From the NCBI GenBank assembly GCA_001487125.1, contig LN913013.1, forward strand, positions 992,001-1,056,000: 64,000 nucleotides of DNA, read 5' to 3'. Positions within the stretch are counted from its first letter, which is position 1. Every line of letters starts with the position of its first letter. The position numbers and the translations under genes were made by a program. The notes under the pieces are model-generated. The model was not told the origin of the DNA, ran no database searches, and saw only the letters and a program-made list of their open reading frames with translations. This stretch comes from Gabonibacter massiliensis. Lineage in GTDB: Bacteria; Bacteroidota; Bacteroidia; Bacteroidales; Marinifilaceae. Positions 8,592-18,787 of the stretch are shown one piece after another.

Positions 8592-11500
8592 TCAACCTTC
8601 ACCCATTTCACTGCATCCGCAATAACATAAAAGTCTCGTTTATCTTCCAAACGCCGATCATCTAAAACAACCCGAGCCTCTCCTTTTGGGAAATCATAGG
8701 TTCCCAAAGAGGACCAACCGGTAGTTTTCGCCCATACCTCCTGCTCTTCCTGTCCATAATAAACCGTATAATGATAATTGCTCGGTATTTTCGGCAATAA
8801 AACGAATACCTCATAACTTCCCTCTTCCGGAATAAAAGCTTTCCATTCGGCTTTGTATTTTCCGCTTTTACACTCTTTACAATAAGCGGAACGGATGCTG
8901 TCTCCGAAATAGTCGATAGACAGCACCTTTTGCCAACGGGGGAAACCCAAACCGAGATTGGTCTCTATCGTATTTTTCTTGCTTTCATTTTCAAAAAGAC
9001 GCTGGAAGAATGTTCTGTCAGGCTCTATCAGGCGAAATCCGGGATCTTCGTTATCCACGATAATCTCCCCGGGTTCGGCTAAAAATTCATCCGGACGGAT
9101 ATCAAATAAACCGGATGTCGTATCAGACGTCACATCATCGGACATCGTCCCAAAGGCAGACCTGACATTAGCCATCTTTCCGGGGATATGGTAAGAAATT
9201 CCCGTATTTATCCGAAATTCTCCGATATGGTCTTTTCGAATTTTCACCTCCTTACACTCACCCGGATGCAAATAAAAATTATAAACTTTTCTTTCCATCA
9301 GTTCCGTATATAAAACGGAAACGAGTCCTTTCGAATTCCCTGCATTTTTTATTTTAAAACGCATACGTGTCCCTTGCCTCTTTCCTTCCACCACGACCTG
9401 GTTTATTTCCATATCTTTTATCTGGAAGCGAGTGGGCGACTTGGAGTTCCATTCTTTCCAAACCTCCGCAAAATCCACACCGAATCGCTTTCCAAAATCC
9501 GAAGTAAATCTCTCCAAAGGAACCACACCTTGATTCTGTTTATAAAAATCATTTAAGAACTTGTAAAAATCACCAATAGGTATATCCACAGTCACATGGT
9601 TCAACAATGATTCTGCCTCCATCTGAAAAATCATACACAGCACATCGGAATCCAAGGTCTTATCCTTCATCGCCTCTTCCAAACTATGATTCAATAAATA
9701 AACCTGTGCGGCGTATTCGACTATATCCACTTCCTGGTATATATTTTCAAATTGTGCCTGTGCCTTCAAAATGGTTTTCAATAACAAATCGACAGTCGAA
9801 TAATCGACAGAATAAATATAAGACTGCGGCTCCCGAAACAAAGTATAGCAATCAAACAAATTCCGAAAGGTGAAATAAACACTACGCGAACGATTCGGAA
9901 CAAACCTATTAAAAAATAAATTTTGATTGTTATAATACAATACGGTTTTAGACAAAAAACAATCGATAAAAGGACGTAATAAACTGCTCGTTTTAAATGA
10001 TTTCTCGATTTTCGGATCGAGAGTATACGACGACCTTCTTGCCGCATTATTCGCATTTTGCTTCAATATCCATCTGTAATCTGGGACATTCATTCCCGCT
10101 CCCCTTTCAGAAAACAAAACCAAGCCTGATTGCACGAACTCACTCTTCCCCATCCACTCCCGGAAATGAGAGATAAAAGGCAAGGGAGTCTCTGCGACGA
10201 TCAATCGACTTGAAGGATAACCGCACCAATCCTGCCGCATCATCATTTCAGCAATGCCATTAAACAATGATTTACTACTTGCAATCTTCGTATGCCATTG
10301 CAAATCAGCTATTTTCTGTTCAAAGAAATCACTCATTTCTTCCGGTTTAATATCTTTCAATACCTCACTAACCATATCGTTCCCTCTAAAATAATAGAGA
10401 TCGAAATCACAACTTTTCAATTTTAAGGTAAAACGTTCATATTCTCCCCCACTGATTGAAATTCCATCCAGAGGAAAAGGAGGTTCGAACCGAAGTGTAT
10501 CCCCCTTCTTGCGAGAAGGACCTTGAGACAACAAGGTCGATTGAACCGGATTTATCACATCCAAACTATAACGAGTAAAATCTTTCGTCGACAGCCAGGG
10601 AGCATTCAGATTGACCGGAGGAATTGCCACGGGATACCAGATGTTTTCCGGAACAAGCAAAAGGAAAGCATTGCTTACACAAGCATAGCGACGGCCGAAA
10701 TGGAAAAAGGAGTCGTTGCGACGGGTGTCGTAATAGAGAGAATCGGGAACTTCCAAATAACATACCCGTTCGTCAATCGTTCCCTCGTAAGTCAAGTTCA
10801 ATCGCACGCTATCTCCCGTTTCAAGAGGACGATCTATCAATAACACCTGATGATCCCGTTCATAAGCCAGCTCTTTATCTCCCTCTTTCATGCTCGTCAA
10901 GCGTAACCCCGGGTTCAGAAACAATTGCAAACGGGGCAATGTCTTCCCGCTGTAGTTACATAACATCAACTCACTGGATAACTCCAAACTTTTCCCTTGC
11001 TGCCGAAGAGTTATCGCATGAGTGGAAACCCGAGCCGAACAATCTTTCCAATGACGTTCGAAGCTCGCCCTATATTGATCCCGAACCACATTTTCCCGTG
11101 TAAAGCGATATACACAAATCCCTTCCGACAATAAAGCAACAGAAACCAACAAAATACCCGCCAATCGAAGTCTGGAAACCGACTTTAGCTCGTTCGGCAA
11201 GCGCTTTACCCGAAGTAAACTCCAAACAATAAGTCCGCATCCCAAAAGAAAAAAAGCCAAGCGTTGAATCAAATAATAGCCTAAATCCGCATGCCCCGTC
11301 GCACTCGAAAACAAATTAGATAAAGAAGCACCCGTAAAATCCAGGTTTCCCTGGAAAACCTTGTCTGATACCGTTATCGAGATATACATCAAACATAACG
11401 AAAGAAATATGGAGAGTATGCGCAACCGAGTAAGAGTCGCCAACCATAAAGTAACCCCCAACATAAACACCAAAGAGGGAAAAGTCAAAGTCAACAGATA

Positions 11501-11950
11501 AAAAAACGAATACCATGGATTAAACGGAGCAATACTCCCCCATATGTTCAAACAGAAACAAATGAGTACGGATAGCAGATTCAACGAAACAAAAACCGCT
11601 GTAATTCCCACTACTTTCCCCCAAAAATAATCTTCATTGCTAACCGGACGAGAGTGAATCACTTCCATAGGTCCTTCCTGCTTTTCCCGTGTAAACAACT
11701 CGGCAGCCACGAATATCACCAGCAAAGATTGAACAATATTGTAAAGATAAGCATTCACCAACGGCATGGAAGAGGCCAAAGCCAACAAATTCCAATTCCA
11801 TTGATGATACAAAGGTTGCTTGCATTGTACAAGCCATTGCAAATAAGTAATTAAGACCAAAGTTAAGAAAAACAAAATTCTAAAAATCCAGGAACGTCGT
11901 AATGTTTTCGCTTCATAGCAAGCTACAGTTTTAATATCATGCAGGTTCAT
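8588..11950 (-). CDS. Giant ABC-2 permease / M1-aminopeptidase-like / golvesin-like protein (copy A)
   Basis: This 1120-residue protein has three parts. Residues about 20-290 hold six or seven membrane helices of ABC-2 permease type (TREKQEGPMEVIHSRPVSN is the cytosolic loop). About 300-830 resembles an M1 aminopeptidase: a beta-sandwich with LNPGLRL and WYPV segments, then a helical region. The C-terminal ~170 residues form a golvesin/xanthan-lyase-type beta domain, beginning GEIIVDNEDPGF and ending IADAVKWVKV. The M1 part has no HExxH, so peptidase activity is unlikely. No ABC ATPase gene is adjacent. A full-length paralogue is encoded at 29006-32335 on the other strand. Function is unknown. 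Confidence 0.85.
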   Translation of the reverse strand: MNLHDIKTVACYEAKTLRRSWIFRILFFLTLVLITYLQWLVQCKQPLYHQWNWNLLALASSMPLVNAYLYNIVQSLLVIFVAAELFTREKQEGPMEVIHSRPVSNEDYFWGKVVGITAVFVSLNLLSVLICFCLNIWGSIAPFNPWYSFFYLLTLTFPSLVFMLGVTLWLATLTRLRILSIFLSLCLMYISITVSDKVFQGNLDFTGASLSNLFSSATGHADLGYYLIQRLAFFLLGCGLIVWSLLRVKRLPNELKSVSRLRLAGILLVSVALLSEGICVYRFTRENVVRDQYRASFERHWKDCSARVSTHAITLRQQGKSLELSSELMLCNYSGKTLPRLQLFLNPGLRLTSMKEGDKELAYERDHQVLLIDRPLETGDSVRLNLTYEGTIDERVCYLEVPDSLYYDTRRNDSFFHFGRRYACVSNAFLLLVPENIWYPVAIPPVNLNAPWLSTKDFTRYSLDVINPVQSTLLSQGPSRKKGDTLRFEPPFPLDGISISGGEYERFTLKLKSCDFDLYYFRGNDMVSEVLKDIKPEEMSDFFEQKIADLQWHTKIASSKSLFNGIAEMMMRQDWCGYPSSRLIVAETPLPFISHFREWMGKSEFVQSGLVLFSERGAGMNVPDYRWILKQNANNAARRSSYTLDPKIEKSFKTSSLLRPFIDCFLSKTVLYYNNQNLFFNRFVPNRSRSVYFTFRNLFDCYTLFREPQSYIYSVDYSTVDLLLKTILKAQAQFENIYQEVDIVEYAAQVYLLNHSLEEAMKDKTLDSDVLCMIFQMEAESLLNHVTVDIPIGDFYKFLNDFYKQNQGVVPLERFTSDFGKRFGVDFAEVWKEWNSKSPTRFQIKDMEINQVVVEGKRQGTRMRFKIKNAGNSKGLVSVLYTELMERKVYNFYLHPGECKEVKIRKDHIGEFRINTGISYHIPGKMANVRSAFGTMSDDVTSDTTSGLFDIRPDEFLAEPGEIIVDNEDPGFRLIEPDRTFFQRLFENESKKNTIETNLGLGFPRWQKVLSIDYFGDSIRSAYCKECKSGKYKAEWKAFIPEEGSYEVFVLLPKIPSNYHYTVYYGQEEQEVWAKTTGWSSLGTYDFPKGEARVVLDDRRLEDKRDFYVIADAVKWVKVD

Positions 11951-12288
11951 AGTACTATTTTATTAATTTCACAAGTTTGTATATCCACATTAAATCAAAG
12001 GTTTATCCAGATTGCCTACCCCTTAATCTCCAACGAACAAGTTCGGGCAGGGTCCTTTTCACTCTATGTTTCTCGCAAAGCTACACACCACTCTTCATAT
12101 ATTATGGGACGCACACTCCTCCCCGAATGTTACATCTCCTAACTACTTTAAATTTTACAATAAAACATAAACATATGATTATCAATTGTTAATACAAATA
12201 TTATTATTAAAAAACAACACGTACGAAGAGGCCGCCCCGTCTACAAACGGAAACGGCCTCTCGCTAACAAACAGGGGTTAAGTTGCTA
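11951..12288. other. Non-coding gap between copy A and the SusC/SusD operon
   Basis: 338 bp without a supported gene. It holds the leader of copy A (starting at 11950) and, near 12227-12261, the hairpin that ends the SusC/SusD operon. A TAGCTTTG octamer on the minus strand (12083-12076) could be a -7 box for copy A but has no partner box. Short plus-strand frames here are not supported. Confidence 0.6.
12227..12261 (-). terminator. Hairpin terminator of the SusC/SusD operon
   Basis: AGAGGCCG pairs with CGGCCTCT, and inside it CCGT pairs with ACGG around a 6-nt loop. Read on the minus strand it lies 27 bp after the last gene of the operon and is followed by a T-rich tract within about 20 nt. 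Confidence 0.65.
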
Positions 12289-13107
12289 CTATTGTATCAA
12301 CGTGTAAGTCTCCTTCACGTACCTTCCTCCTAAAATATTCCACTCGATCGTGAACGACTTTTTGTTCGGATCATAAGTTCCCGAGATAACGGAAGTGGCC
12401 TGTCCGTCGACGTCCAGAGTTACCTTGTTCGTTGTCGGATCGATCTCGTAAAACACTTTATTGGTGAACTTACCGCCGAACAATCCTCCGGCCGACAACC
12501 GGGTAGGACTAACCGTTTCCAGGTAAACTTCCGTACTTGCCGGAGGAGCAAAATCCCCCTCCATTTCATACTTGTATTTACCCTCGTACGGACTACGTAC
12601 TTTCAGAGCCAATAACAGATTTCCAAAATTTCCGCTTATCGTATAACCCGGCTGCTTCACGGACTCTATTTCTATCACCAGATAACTGCCATTAGCCTGC
12701 AGAGCTTCTGTCTTTATCTTTGCTGTTAAAGGTACGGCTCGTTCTCCTTTCGGGATCACCACAGACGTCGGAAGAGTGATCTTATCCAACGGAAACAACT
12801 CTTCTCCCTCGGGTATCAAATCTCCCTGTACGGATTTTTTCAATACCACTTCGATATCTTCCCCGGCCGGCTTCTCGGCCGCTAATCTCACTTCCCCGAT
12901 CGTAATCTCCTGTTCGGCCCCCACAGCCAAAATAGCTATAGATTTCATATGGTCCGCATTGGCCGGTATCTCGATAATCTTTTTCGTGGAAAGATCCTCC
13001 GGCCTGATGCCATATTCAAGATCATCGATCCTGTCGTCTTTCAAGCAGGAAGTCAATCCCAATGAAATCACCGACATCATCCATATCAATACATGTATCT
13101 TTTTCAT
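12289..13107 (-). CDS. Surface lipoprotein of a SusC/SusD operon (DUF1735-like)
   Basis: This 272-residue protein starts with a lipoprotein signal whose lipobox ends at Cys21 (GLTSC). I chose the ATG at 13107 because it gives this signal; the frame opens six codons earlier. The middle region (IPANADHMKSI, then PLTAKI and GSYLVIEI) resembles the BT_3987-type DUF1735 beta-sandwich found with SusC/SusD pairs, followed by a C-terminal beta-rich domain. Such third proteins usually sit on the cell surface and help bind the ligand. It is the last gene of the operon, 17 bp after susD-like. Confidence 0.75.
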   Translation of the reverse strand: MKKIHVLIWMMSVISLGLTSCLKDDRIDDLEYGIRPEDLSTKKIIEIPANADHMKSIAILAVGAEQEITIGEVRLAAEKPAGEDIEVVLKKSVQGDLIPEGEELFPLDKITLPTSVVIPKGERAVPLTAKIKTEALQANGSYLVIEIESVKQPGYTISGNFGNLLLALKVRSPYEGKYKYEMEGDFAPPASTEVYLETVSPTRLSAGGLFGGKFTNKVFYEIDPTTNKVTLDVDGQATSVISGTYDPNKKSFTIEWNILGGRYVKETYTLIQ

Positions 13108-13124
13108 AATCCAATATTTAAACA

Positions 13125-14675
13125 TTAATTTTTATCCCAAAATATCTTATTTGCCTGGGGATTAATAGTTCCCTGAGCCGTTGCGTTCTTGTTATTGAAC
13201 TGGTATTCGGTAGTCGGGTAAATCAAACGATAGGGAATACGATTATTTCCCACACTCGGATGTTTGGAACGAGGGATATCGGGAACCCCTGTTCTTCGGT
13301 AATCCGTCCAGGATTCCACCCCGTTGATCCCGTACATGGCAATGTATTTTTGCAGATAGATCAATCTCAACTTATCAGGATGACTGCCCCACTCCGCAAA
13401 CTTGGTATCGGTCGGCTCCACAGGATGCAAATAATTATCGGCCACTTCCGCCGCATCTTCCACCTCCAACCACACGAAAGATTCGGTCACGGCCCTTTCG
13501 TAAACTGTTTGAGCATCTCCGGCAAGGGCTCCCCGTTGAATGGCCTCCGCTTGTAAAAAAAGACTCTCGAAAGAGGGCAAAAACCATTGCGGCATATCGA
13601 CCGATTTGGCGATACCCGGACCGGAAACCATAGAAGAGTGGGCTCCGTCGGGCAGGGAATTGTCTACCGCCCCGAAATCGAAACCGATATAATACTCTCC
13701 CCCCGTGGGAGTTTTAGCTCTCGAATAGAAATAGGTATACCGAATGTCCCCGTTATTCCGCAAAAGACTCAGAAAAAAATTATTGGCCCGGAAATAGGCA
13801 TCGGAAACACCTTGGTCATTAACTTTATAGGTATTCCAGAACGGATTTTGTTTACCCTTATCCGCCGAATAGGTCAAATGTACGGCCGCAGTCTCTCCCT
13901 CTCCGAGAAAACCCGCCCCGTTGGCCACGATTTTGTCCACCTCCGTTTTCAAGGCGGCAGCCCCGAGAAAATCGGCCTCATGCATGAGCATCCGTAAACG
14001 TTGCGTGTTCCCTAACTTCCGCCACATCCCCAAATCTCCGCTAAAAACCACGTCAGCCCGTTTGATATCGTAATTTTTTTCCAGATCGGCCTCCTTCAAC
14101 AGTTCATCGGCCTTAGCGAGCTGCTCCAACAAATCTTTATAGACATCCTCTCCCTTATCGTAAGGGGTCAACATATAGTTAACTATATCAAAACATTTGG
14201 AATAAGGAATATTGTTGTACTGATCGACCAACGTCATAAAACCGATGGCTTTCACAATCTTGGCGATGGCCTCGTAAGCCGTCTCTTCTCGAGCCACGGC
14301 ACTTTTTTCCATCACGTCCAAATCTTTCAATACATCCATCCAATCGTGCCATACCCCCTGATGGAAAGAAGCCGAAAGCTGAAATGCTTCTACGTCTGTA
14401 TTCGGACCGTAAGTCCCCGCACAACGAGCGTAATAGCCCATCCATTGCTGGTAATCACCGCATGCCCCGTTCAAGTTGGTAAAATCCGTACTCGGCTGGG
14501 TTGCGGCAGTCAAAACTCCTACCCGGTTCAAGGCACTGGGTAAAATCAAGTTAGGCGTCATATTACTCTCTACCGCCCTGTTCGGGTTTTGATTGATATC
14601 GAAATAACTCTCGCCACACCCCGCGAACAAGAGTATCGCCAAAGAAATTACCGTTAGTATGTGTATCTTTTTCAT
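13125..14675 (-). CDS. SusD/RagB-family outer-membrane ligand-binding lipoprotein
   Basis: This 516-residue lipoprotein has its lipobox at FAGC20. The layout is that of the SusD-like_2 class: TPR-type helices near the N-terminus (DWMDVLKDLDVM, MTLVDQYNNIPYS) and the conserved C-terminal segment with YGINGVESWTDYRRTG, IPYRLIYPTTEYQFN, and a final Asn-rich region. SusD proteins cap the SusC barrel and deliver ligand to it. The ligand is not identifiable because no glycan- or peptide-degrading enzyme is in the operon. It lies 11 bp downstream of the susC-like gene. Confidence 0.92.
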   Translation of the reverse strand: MKKIHILTVISLAILLFAGCGESYFDINQNPNRAVESNMTPNLILPSALNRVGVLTAATQPSTDFTNLNGACGDYQQWMGYYARCAGTYGPNTDVEAFQLSASFHQGVWHDWMDVLKDLDVMEKSAVAREETAYEAIAKIVKAIGFMTLVDQYNNIPYSKCFDIVNYMLTPYDKGEDVYKDLLEQLAKADELLKEADLEKNYDIKRADVVFSGDLGMWRKLGNTQRLRMLMHEADFLGAAALKTEVDKIVANGAGFLGEGETAAVHLTYSADKGKQNPFWNTYKVNDQGVSDAYFRANNFFLSLLRNNGDIRYTYFYSRAKTPTGGEYYIGFDFGAVDNSLPDGAHSSMVSGPGIAKSVDMPQWFLPSFESLFLQAEAIQRGALAGDAQTVYERAVTESFVWLEVEDAAEVADNYLHPVEPTDTKFAEWGSHPDKLRLIYLQKYIAMYGINGVESWTDYRRTGVPDIPRSKHPSVGNNRIPYRLIYPTTEYQFNNKNATAQGTINPQANKIFWDKN

Positions 14676-14686
14676 ATCCGTTCGAT

Positions 14687-17600
14687 TTAAAATTTAACCG
14701 TAATCGTTCCGCCAAAACTCCGGGTCGGGGGATTCACCGTGGCATCTCCCACTCCCGATACGTTATTATAGTCGTTAGTCATCACGTTCCCCTGAAAATC
14801 AGGGTCTCCGTACACGTTGGACTTCGGTAGCCAAAGAGCCAGGTTCCTACCCGTGAAACCGATCGTGATTCCCTGAATCACCTTTTGTCTCCTCAACAGC
14901 GACTGCGGCAGATCGTAGGAGACCGAGAACTCCCGGAAACGCCAGGAATTGGCACTCGTCAGAAAGTTTGTTCCCACGTTCCGATAGTTATCTCCCGTCC
15001 AAAAATCGTTCACGTTAGTAATCGTTAAGTTCTCGTTCGGAACATATTTTCCCGGGTTCTTAGGATCCTCGTATACCGAATTCGGGAAGACGAAGCGTTC
15101 CCGGTGGTTTGCAGCTGTCCGCTCGGACACACCGGTCCACGCCATATCGGCACCGATCATATTAAAGGCGTAATACCCTCCTTTATACTCGAAAGTAGCG
15201 GCAATCGTCACCCCTCTCCAGGTAATTGTCGGGTTTAGTCCCAAAATGTATTTGGGCATCGTTCTTCCGAATATTTTATTGGTCTCGTCGATCTGCGGCA
15301 CTCCGGTAGTCGCATCCACGATCACCCTCCCCTCGGGATCCCGTTTGTAATCTTTCGCGCTGAAGACGAAAGCGGGTTTCCCCACTACCGCCTGATTACC
15401 GGCCATATAGTATCCCCCGACTCCCAACTCTTCGAGATCCCCGAAAATAGAGGTTACTTTGCTATCGTTATAGGTAAAATTAGTTCCCAGGTTAAAATCC
15501 CATCCCCGGAACCGAACGAGGGGAGTTAACTTCAACTGAGCCTCGAAACCGAAATTTTTAAAAGAAGCGGCATTCACGTTCGCGAAAGAGTAACCGGTAG
15601 AACGGGGAACCCTTACGCTCACGATTTGATTCGAGTTCTCCTGAATGTAGTAAGTTGCGTCCAACATAATCCGGTTATCGAGAAAACTGGCCTCGAACCC
15701 TACCTCGATGCTCTTTACGAACTCCGGTTTCAACAACGGGTCGAAAGAGGTGGAATTAATCGAGTACCCGGGAAGTCCGGCATAAGGGAATCCCAATATT
15801 TGAACCGCAGTGGCACTTAACGAATAAGGATCGATATCGGCATTTCCGGTTTTATTCCAGGAACCTCTCAATTTCAGGAAGTTCAAAACATCCGATTTCA
15901 ACACGGGAATCGCATCGGTCAATACCAACGAAAGATTAACACCCGGATAGAAAAAACTATTGTTTTGAGGATCCAACACGGAAGTTTTATCATTACGCCC
16001 CGTAACCTCCAAATTAACGAAATTCTTGTAGTTCAAGCTGAGGCTACCGTAAAAAGAGAGCATGCGGGTTCTGAATTTATTCGATCCCCCGCCCAACTCG
16101 CCCGGTCGCGCCGAAACATTGAACAAATCCTCAATGATCAGCTTATCCCCGGTCAGCTGCATCTCTTTCGTATCCACATCACGGACGTAAGTTCCCACTA
16201 ACAAACTCCCCTTGAAATCACCGAATGTTTTGTGGAAATTCATATATAACTCGGAGGAGAGCCTGTTTTGAACGTAGGAGTAATCCTCTACCCGTTGCGG
16301 AATGTCCGATAACTCTCGGTGTTCTCCGTACTCCGTCACGGTCAGCAATCGAGTCTGCACCTTGTACTCTTCCGTCCGGTAGGTCATAGCCGCCCGGTAG
16401 TTGACGTCCCACCAACCGGTAGGCGATAACTTAAAGTCGATGCTGGTAATCAAGTCCTGCTTTTTCCCCTTTCTTCTCCAGGTATCCAGGGCAATATAAG
16501 GATTAATTCCATAGCGGTTGTAATAGTTATCGTAAGTAGCGAACGGATTATTTTTATAATTTTTGTAAGAGGTTAGAGGGACATGGGCCTGGGTCGAAAA
16601 GATCAGGTTCATCAAACCGTCGTTCAATCCCACGTTATTGGCCGAATAATAATCGCTCATCGCCTGGTCGTCGAACACGTTATAATTGGATTGGACGTAA
16701 TTCGAGTTAAAGTTTACCGTAAATATTTTATACGCTTTAGAGGCATTCAGACGGATGCCGGTCCTGCGATTCCGGTCGTCCGGCACAACACCTTTAATCA
16801 CGGCATCCTGAATACTCAAGAAAAAGTCCTTGGCTAAATAAGAGATATCGTTTTGCATCGTCATACCCGTCTTAAAAAATTTCCGTCGATTATTTTTTAT
16901 CGGAGCATATTTTACCTTCTGCACGCTACCGTCCGGCAATACCTCTCCCAATACCACTTCCGAACCGTCGTAAGCCGGCCCGTAAGACCAGTTTTCGTAA
17001 GGAATATAATCACCGTATCCCCCGCTTCCGAACGTGTTTTGAAATTTAGGGAACATGGCGACCCTGGTAAACTGGGTCGAATTACTTACCGTGATCTCCG
17101 GCTTGGCATTCTCGCCACCCGCTTTCGTGGTCACGACAATTACCCCGTTACGGGCATCCGGACCGTAGATGGCTGCTGCAGAAGTCCCTTTCAATACATT
17201 TACACTCTCTATATCGTTCGGATTTAGAGAGGAGAGAAAACTCAAATCCACCGGAACGCCATCCAACAACAACATCGGATTGTTACTACCTGTCAACGAA
17301 CGAATCCCCCGCAAATTGATCTTCACATCCTCGAATACACCACTATTCAACCCCGTGATATTCAACCCGGGCACTTTCCCCTGTAAGCCGACAGCTACAT
17401 TCAACGCTCTTGCCTTAACCAATTCCCGGTTACTCACGTTTACCGTCGAATATCCCAAGTCTCTTTTCTGACGCTTGATACCTAAAGCGGTTACGACCAC
17501 CTGCTCCAGGCGCTCCGTCTCCTGCTCCATCTTCACATCGATCACTTTTCGCGTTCCGGAATTAATTTCCTGTTTTTTCATCCCCACAAAAGAAAAGACA

Positions 17601-17815
17601 AGAACGGCATCCGTCTCAACATTTTTTAAAACGTAATGTCCCTTAACATCGGTCGATGTCCCGACATTCGTTCCTTTTACAACAACCGTAACCCCCGGCA
17701 GCGGAGATCCGTCAGCAGCATCGGTCACCGTACCCGAGACCTCCCGCTTTTGAGCCAAACCTAATTGCATTCCCGCTAACAACAGGAAAACAATCAATTG
17801 AATCGTCTTTTTCAT
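14687..17815 (-). CDS. SusC/RagA-family TonB-dependent outer-membrane transporter
   Basis: This 1042-residue protein has a signal peptide (cut near Ala21), a carboxypeptidase-regulatory-like domain at 25-97, the SusC hallmark VVVTALGIKR at 106-115, a plug to about 230, and a beta-barrel ending in TVKF with a C-terminal aromatic. It lacks the extra N-terminal STN domain that signals to anti-sigma factors, so control by an adjacent anti-sigma/sigma pair is unlikely, and none is present. It imports a ligand captured by the SusD partner, using TonB energy. The ligand is unknown. Confidence 0.95.
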   Translation of the reverse strand: MKKTIQLIVFLLLAGMQLGLAQKREVSGTVTDAADGSPLPGVTVVVKGTNVGTSTDVKGHYVLKNVETDAVLVFSFVGMKKQEINSGTRKVIDVKMEQETERLEQVVVTALGIKRQKRDLGYSTVNVSNRELVKARALNVAVGLQGKVPGLNITGLNSGVFEDVKINLRGIRSLTGSNNPMLLLDGVPVDLSFLSSLNPNDIESVNVLKGTSAAAIYGPDARNGVIVVTTKAGGENAKPEITVSNSTQFTRVAMFPKFQNTFGSGGYGDYIPYENWSYGPAYDGSEVVLGEVLPDGSVQKVKYAPIKNNRRKFFKTGMTMQNDISYLAKDFFLSIQDAVIKGVVPDDRNRRTGIRLNASKAYKIFTVNFNSNYVQSNYNVFDDQAMSDYYSANNVGLNDGLMNLIFSTQAHVPLTSYKNYKNNPFATYDNYYNRYGINPYIALDTWRRKGKKQDLITSIDFKLSPTGWWDVNYRAAMTYRTEEYKVQTRLLTVTEYGEHRELSDIPQRVEDYSYVQNRLSSELYMNFHKTFGDFKGSLLVGTYVRDVDTKEMQLTGDKLIIEDLFNVSARPGELGGGSNKFRTRMLSFYGSLSLNYKNFVNLEVTGRNDKTSVLDPQNNSFFYPGVNLSLVLTDAIPVLKSDVLNFLKLRGSWNKTGNADIDPYSLSATAVQILGFPYAGLPGYSINSTSFDPLLKPEFVKSIEVGFEASFLDNRIMLDATYYIQENSNQIVSVRVPRSTGYSFANVNAASFKNFGFEAQLKLTPLVRFRGWDFNLGTNFTYNDSKVTSIFGDLEELGVGGYYMAGNQAVVGKPAFVFSAKDYKRDPEGRVIVDATTGVPQIDETNKIFGRTMPKYILGLNPTITWRGVTIAATFEYKGGYYAFNMIGADMAWTGVSERTAANHRERFVFPNSVYEDPKNPGKYVPNENLTITNVNDFWTGDNYRNVGTNFLTSANSWRFREFSVSYDLPQSLLRRQKVIQGITIGFTGRNLALWLPKSNVYGDPDFQGNVMTNDYNNVSGVGDATVNPPTRSFGGTITVKF

Positions 17816-18787
17816 AGTCTTGTTTTTAATTAGACATCATTTGTAGTTAACAATAATCATCGCATTGAAAAATCAATACAATAACGCACAGCTCTTACTT
17901 ATCGGGATATATCAATAATTCCACACGATCTTGACGCGTCGAGGAGATAGTAAAAATGATTTCGATAAAGCCCTTCCGATTCAAAGAGAAAAACTTTTTC
18001 CACGATAAATACCATTGACAACTCATGTCGACAAGAAACGTACTTTAAAAGAAATTATTGCTTTTTCGGAATAATCGATTTACCCCCGGAGTCACCAGTT
18101 ATCTTCTCATCAAACTGAACCTATCGTCCCCTAAAGGCCCAAAGCATGCAGACACCTAATATTAGAATATAAATAAATCCCACCTACGTCCATCATCGTA
18201 GCTTGTATCCGACTATACTCACGACTATTTTTAATACACCTATCAAAAAACCTTCGTTTAATGACATTTTTATAGGGTATACATCATAATTGGCTCAAAT
18301 AATACAACATATTGAATATAAGAATTGAAGATTTATCAAAAAATATTTATTTTATTTGTATTTGTGATTTTTTTACTATATTTGTAATGATCAAAAAACG
18401 AAGGTTTTATATAGATGCATATATATCTATAATTCAATTGTTTATCATATATATTTACTTGTCCTGCAAAACCATTTTATTGATTCAAAGTCAACAAATT
18501 TAATAGTCAATTTATCTATTTTGTATATTTTAATCAATCATTCAATTACATGTCTCGATATCACCATATTATCGTATCAATAGCATAACAAAGAAACACT
18601 TCTATTCCAATAAAACACACAATAAAAGATTTTAGGCGATACGGAATGAGACAAAAAAAAATGTGAAGATTTTCCTTATATTCAGAATAACCCTCAACAA
18701 GCAATACTCTATTCAAAGCCCGAAAAAAAAACGTTGCCGTTTCGTGCAACGTTTTTAATGAATCATATCTTCTTAAATATTTCCTCC
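17816..18787. other. AT-rich gap upstream of the SusC/SusD operon
   Basis: 972 bp between the TonB-like gene and the susC start. No gene is supported. I find no TAnnTTTG box on the minus strand within 300 bp of the susC start, so its promoter is not recognised. The inverted pair AAACCTTCGTTT (about 18248-18259) and AAACGAAGGTTT (about 18395-18406) flanks a plus-strand promoter-like site. Any frames here are AT-driven. Confidence 0.6.
18355..18384 (+). promoter_or_regulatory. Orphan promoter-like site on the plus strand
   Basis: TTTG at 18355-18358, an 18-nt spacer and TATATTTG at 18377-18384 match the Bacteroidota promoter layout apart from slightly short spacing. No supported gene follows on this strand; a 38-codon frame from 18387 has no recognisable product. 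The region is very AT-rich, so a chance match is possible. Confidence 0.3.

Noticed and set aside
18312-18503. Open frame of 63 codons in the AT-rich gap upstream of susC
   Set aside because: No recognisable product, no RBS or codon pattern like its neighbours; the composition of the gap explains it.
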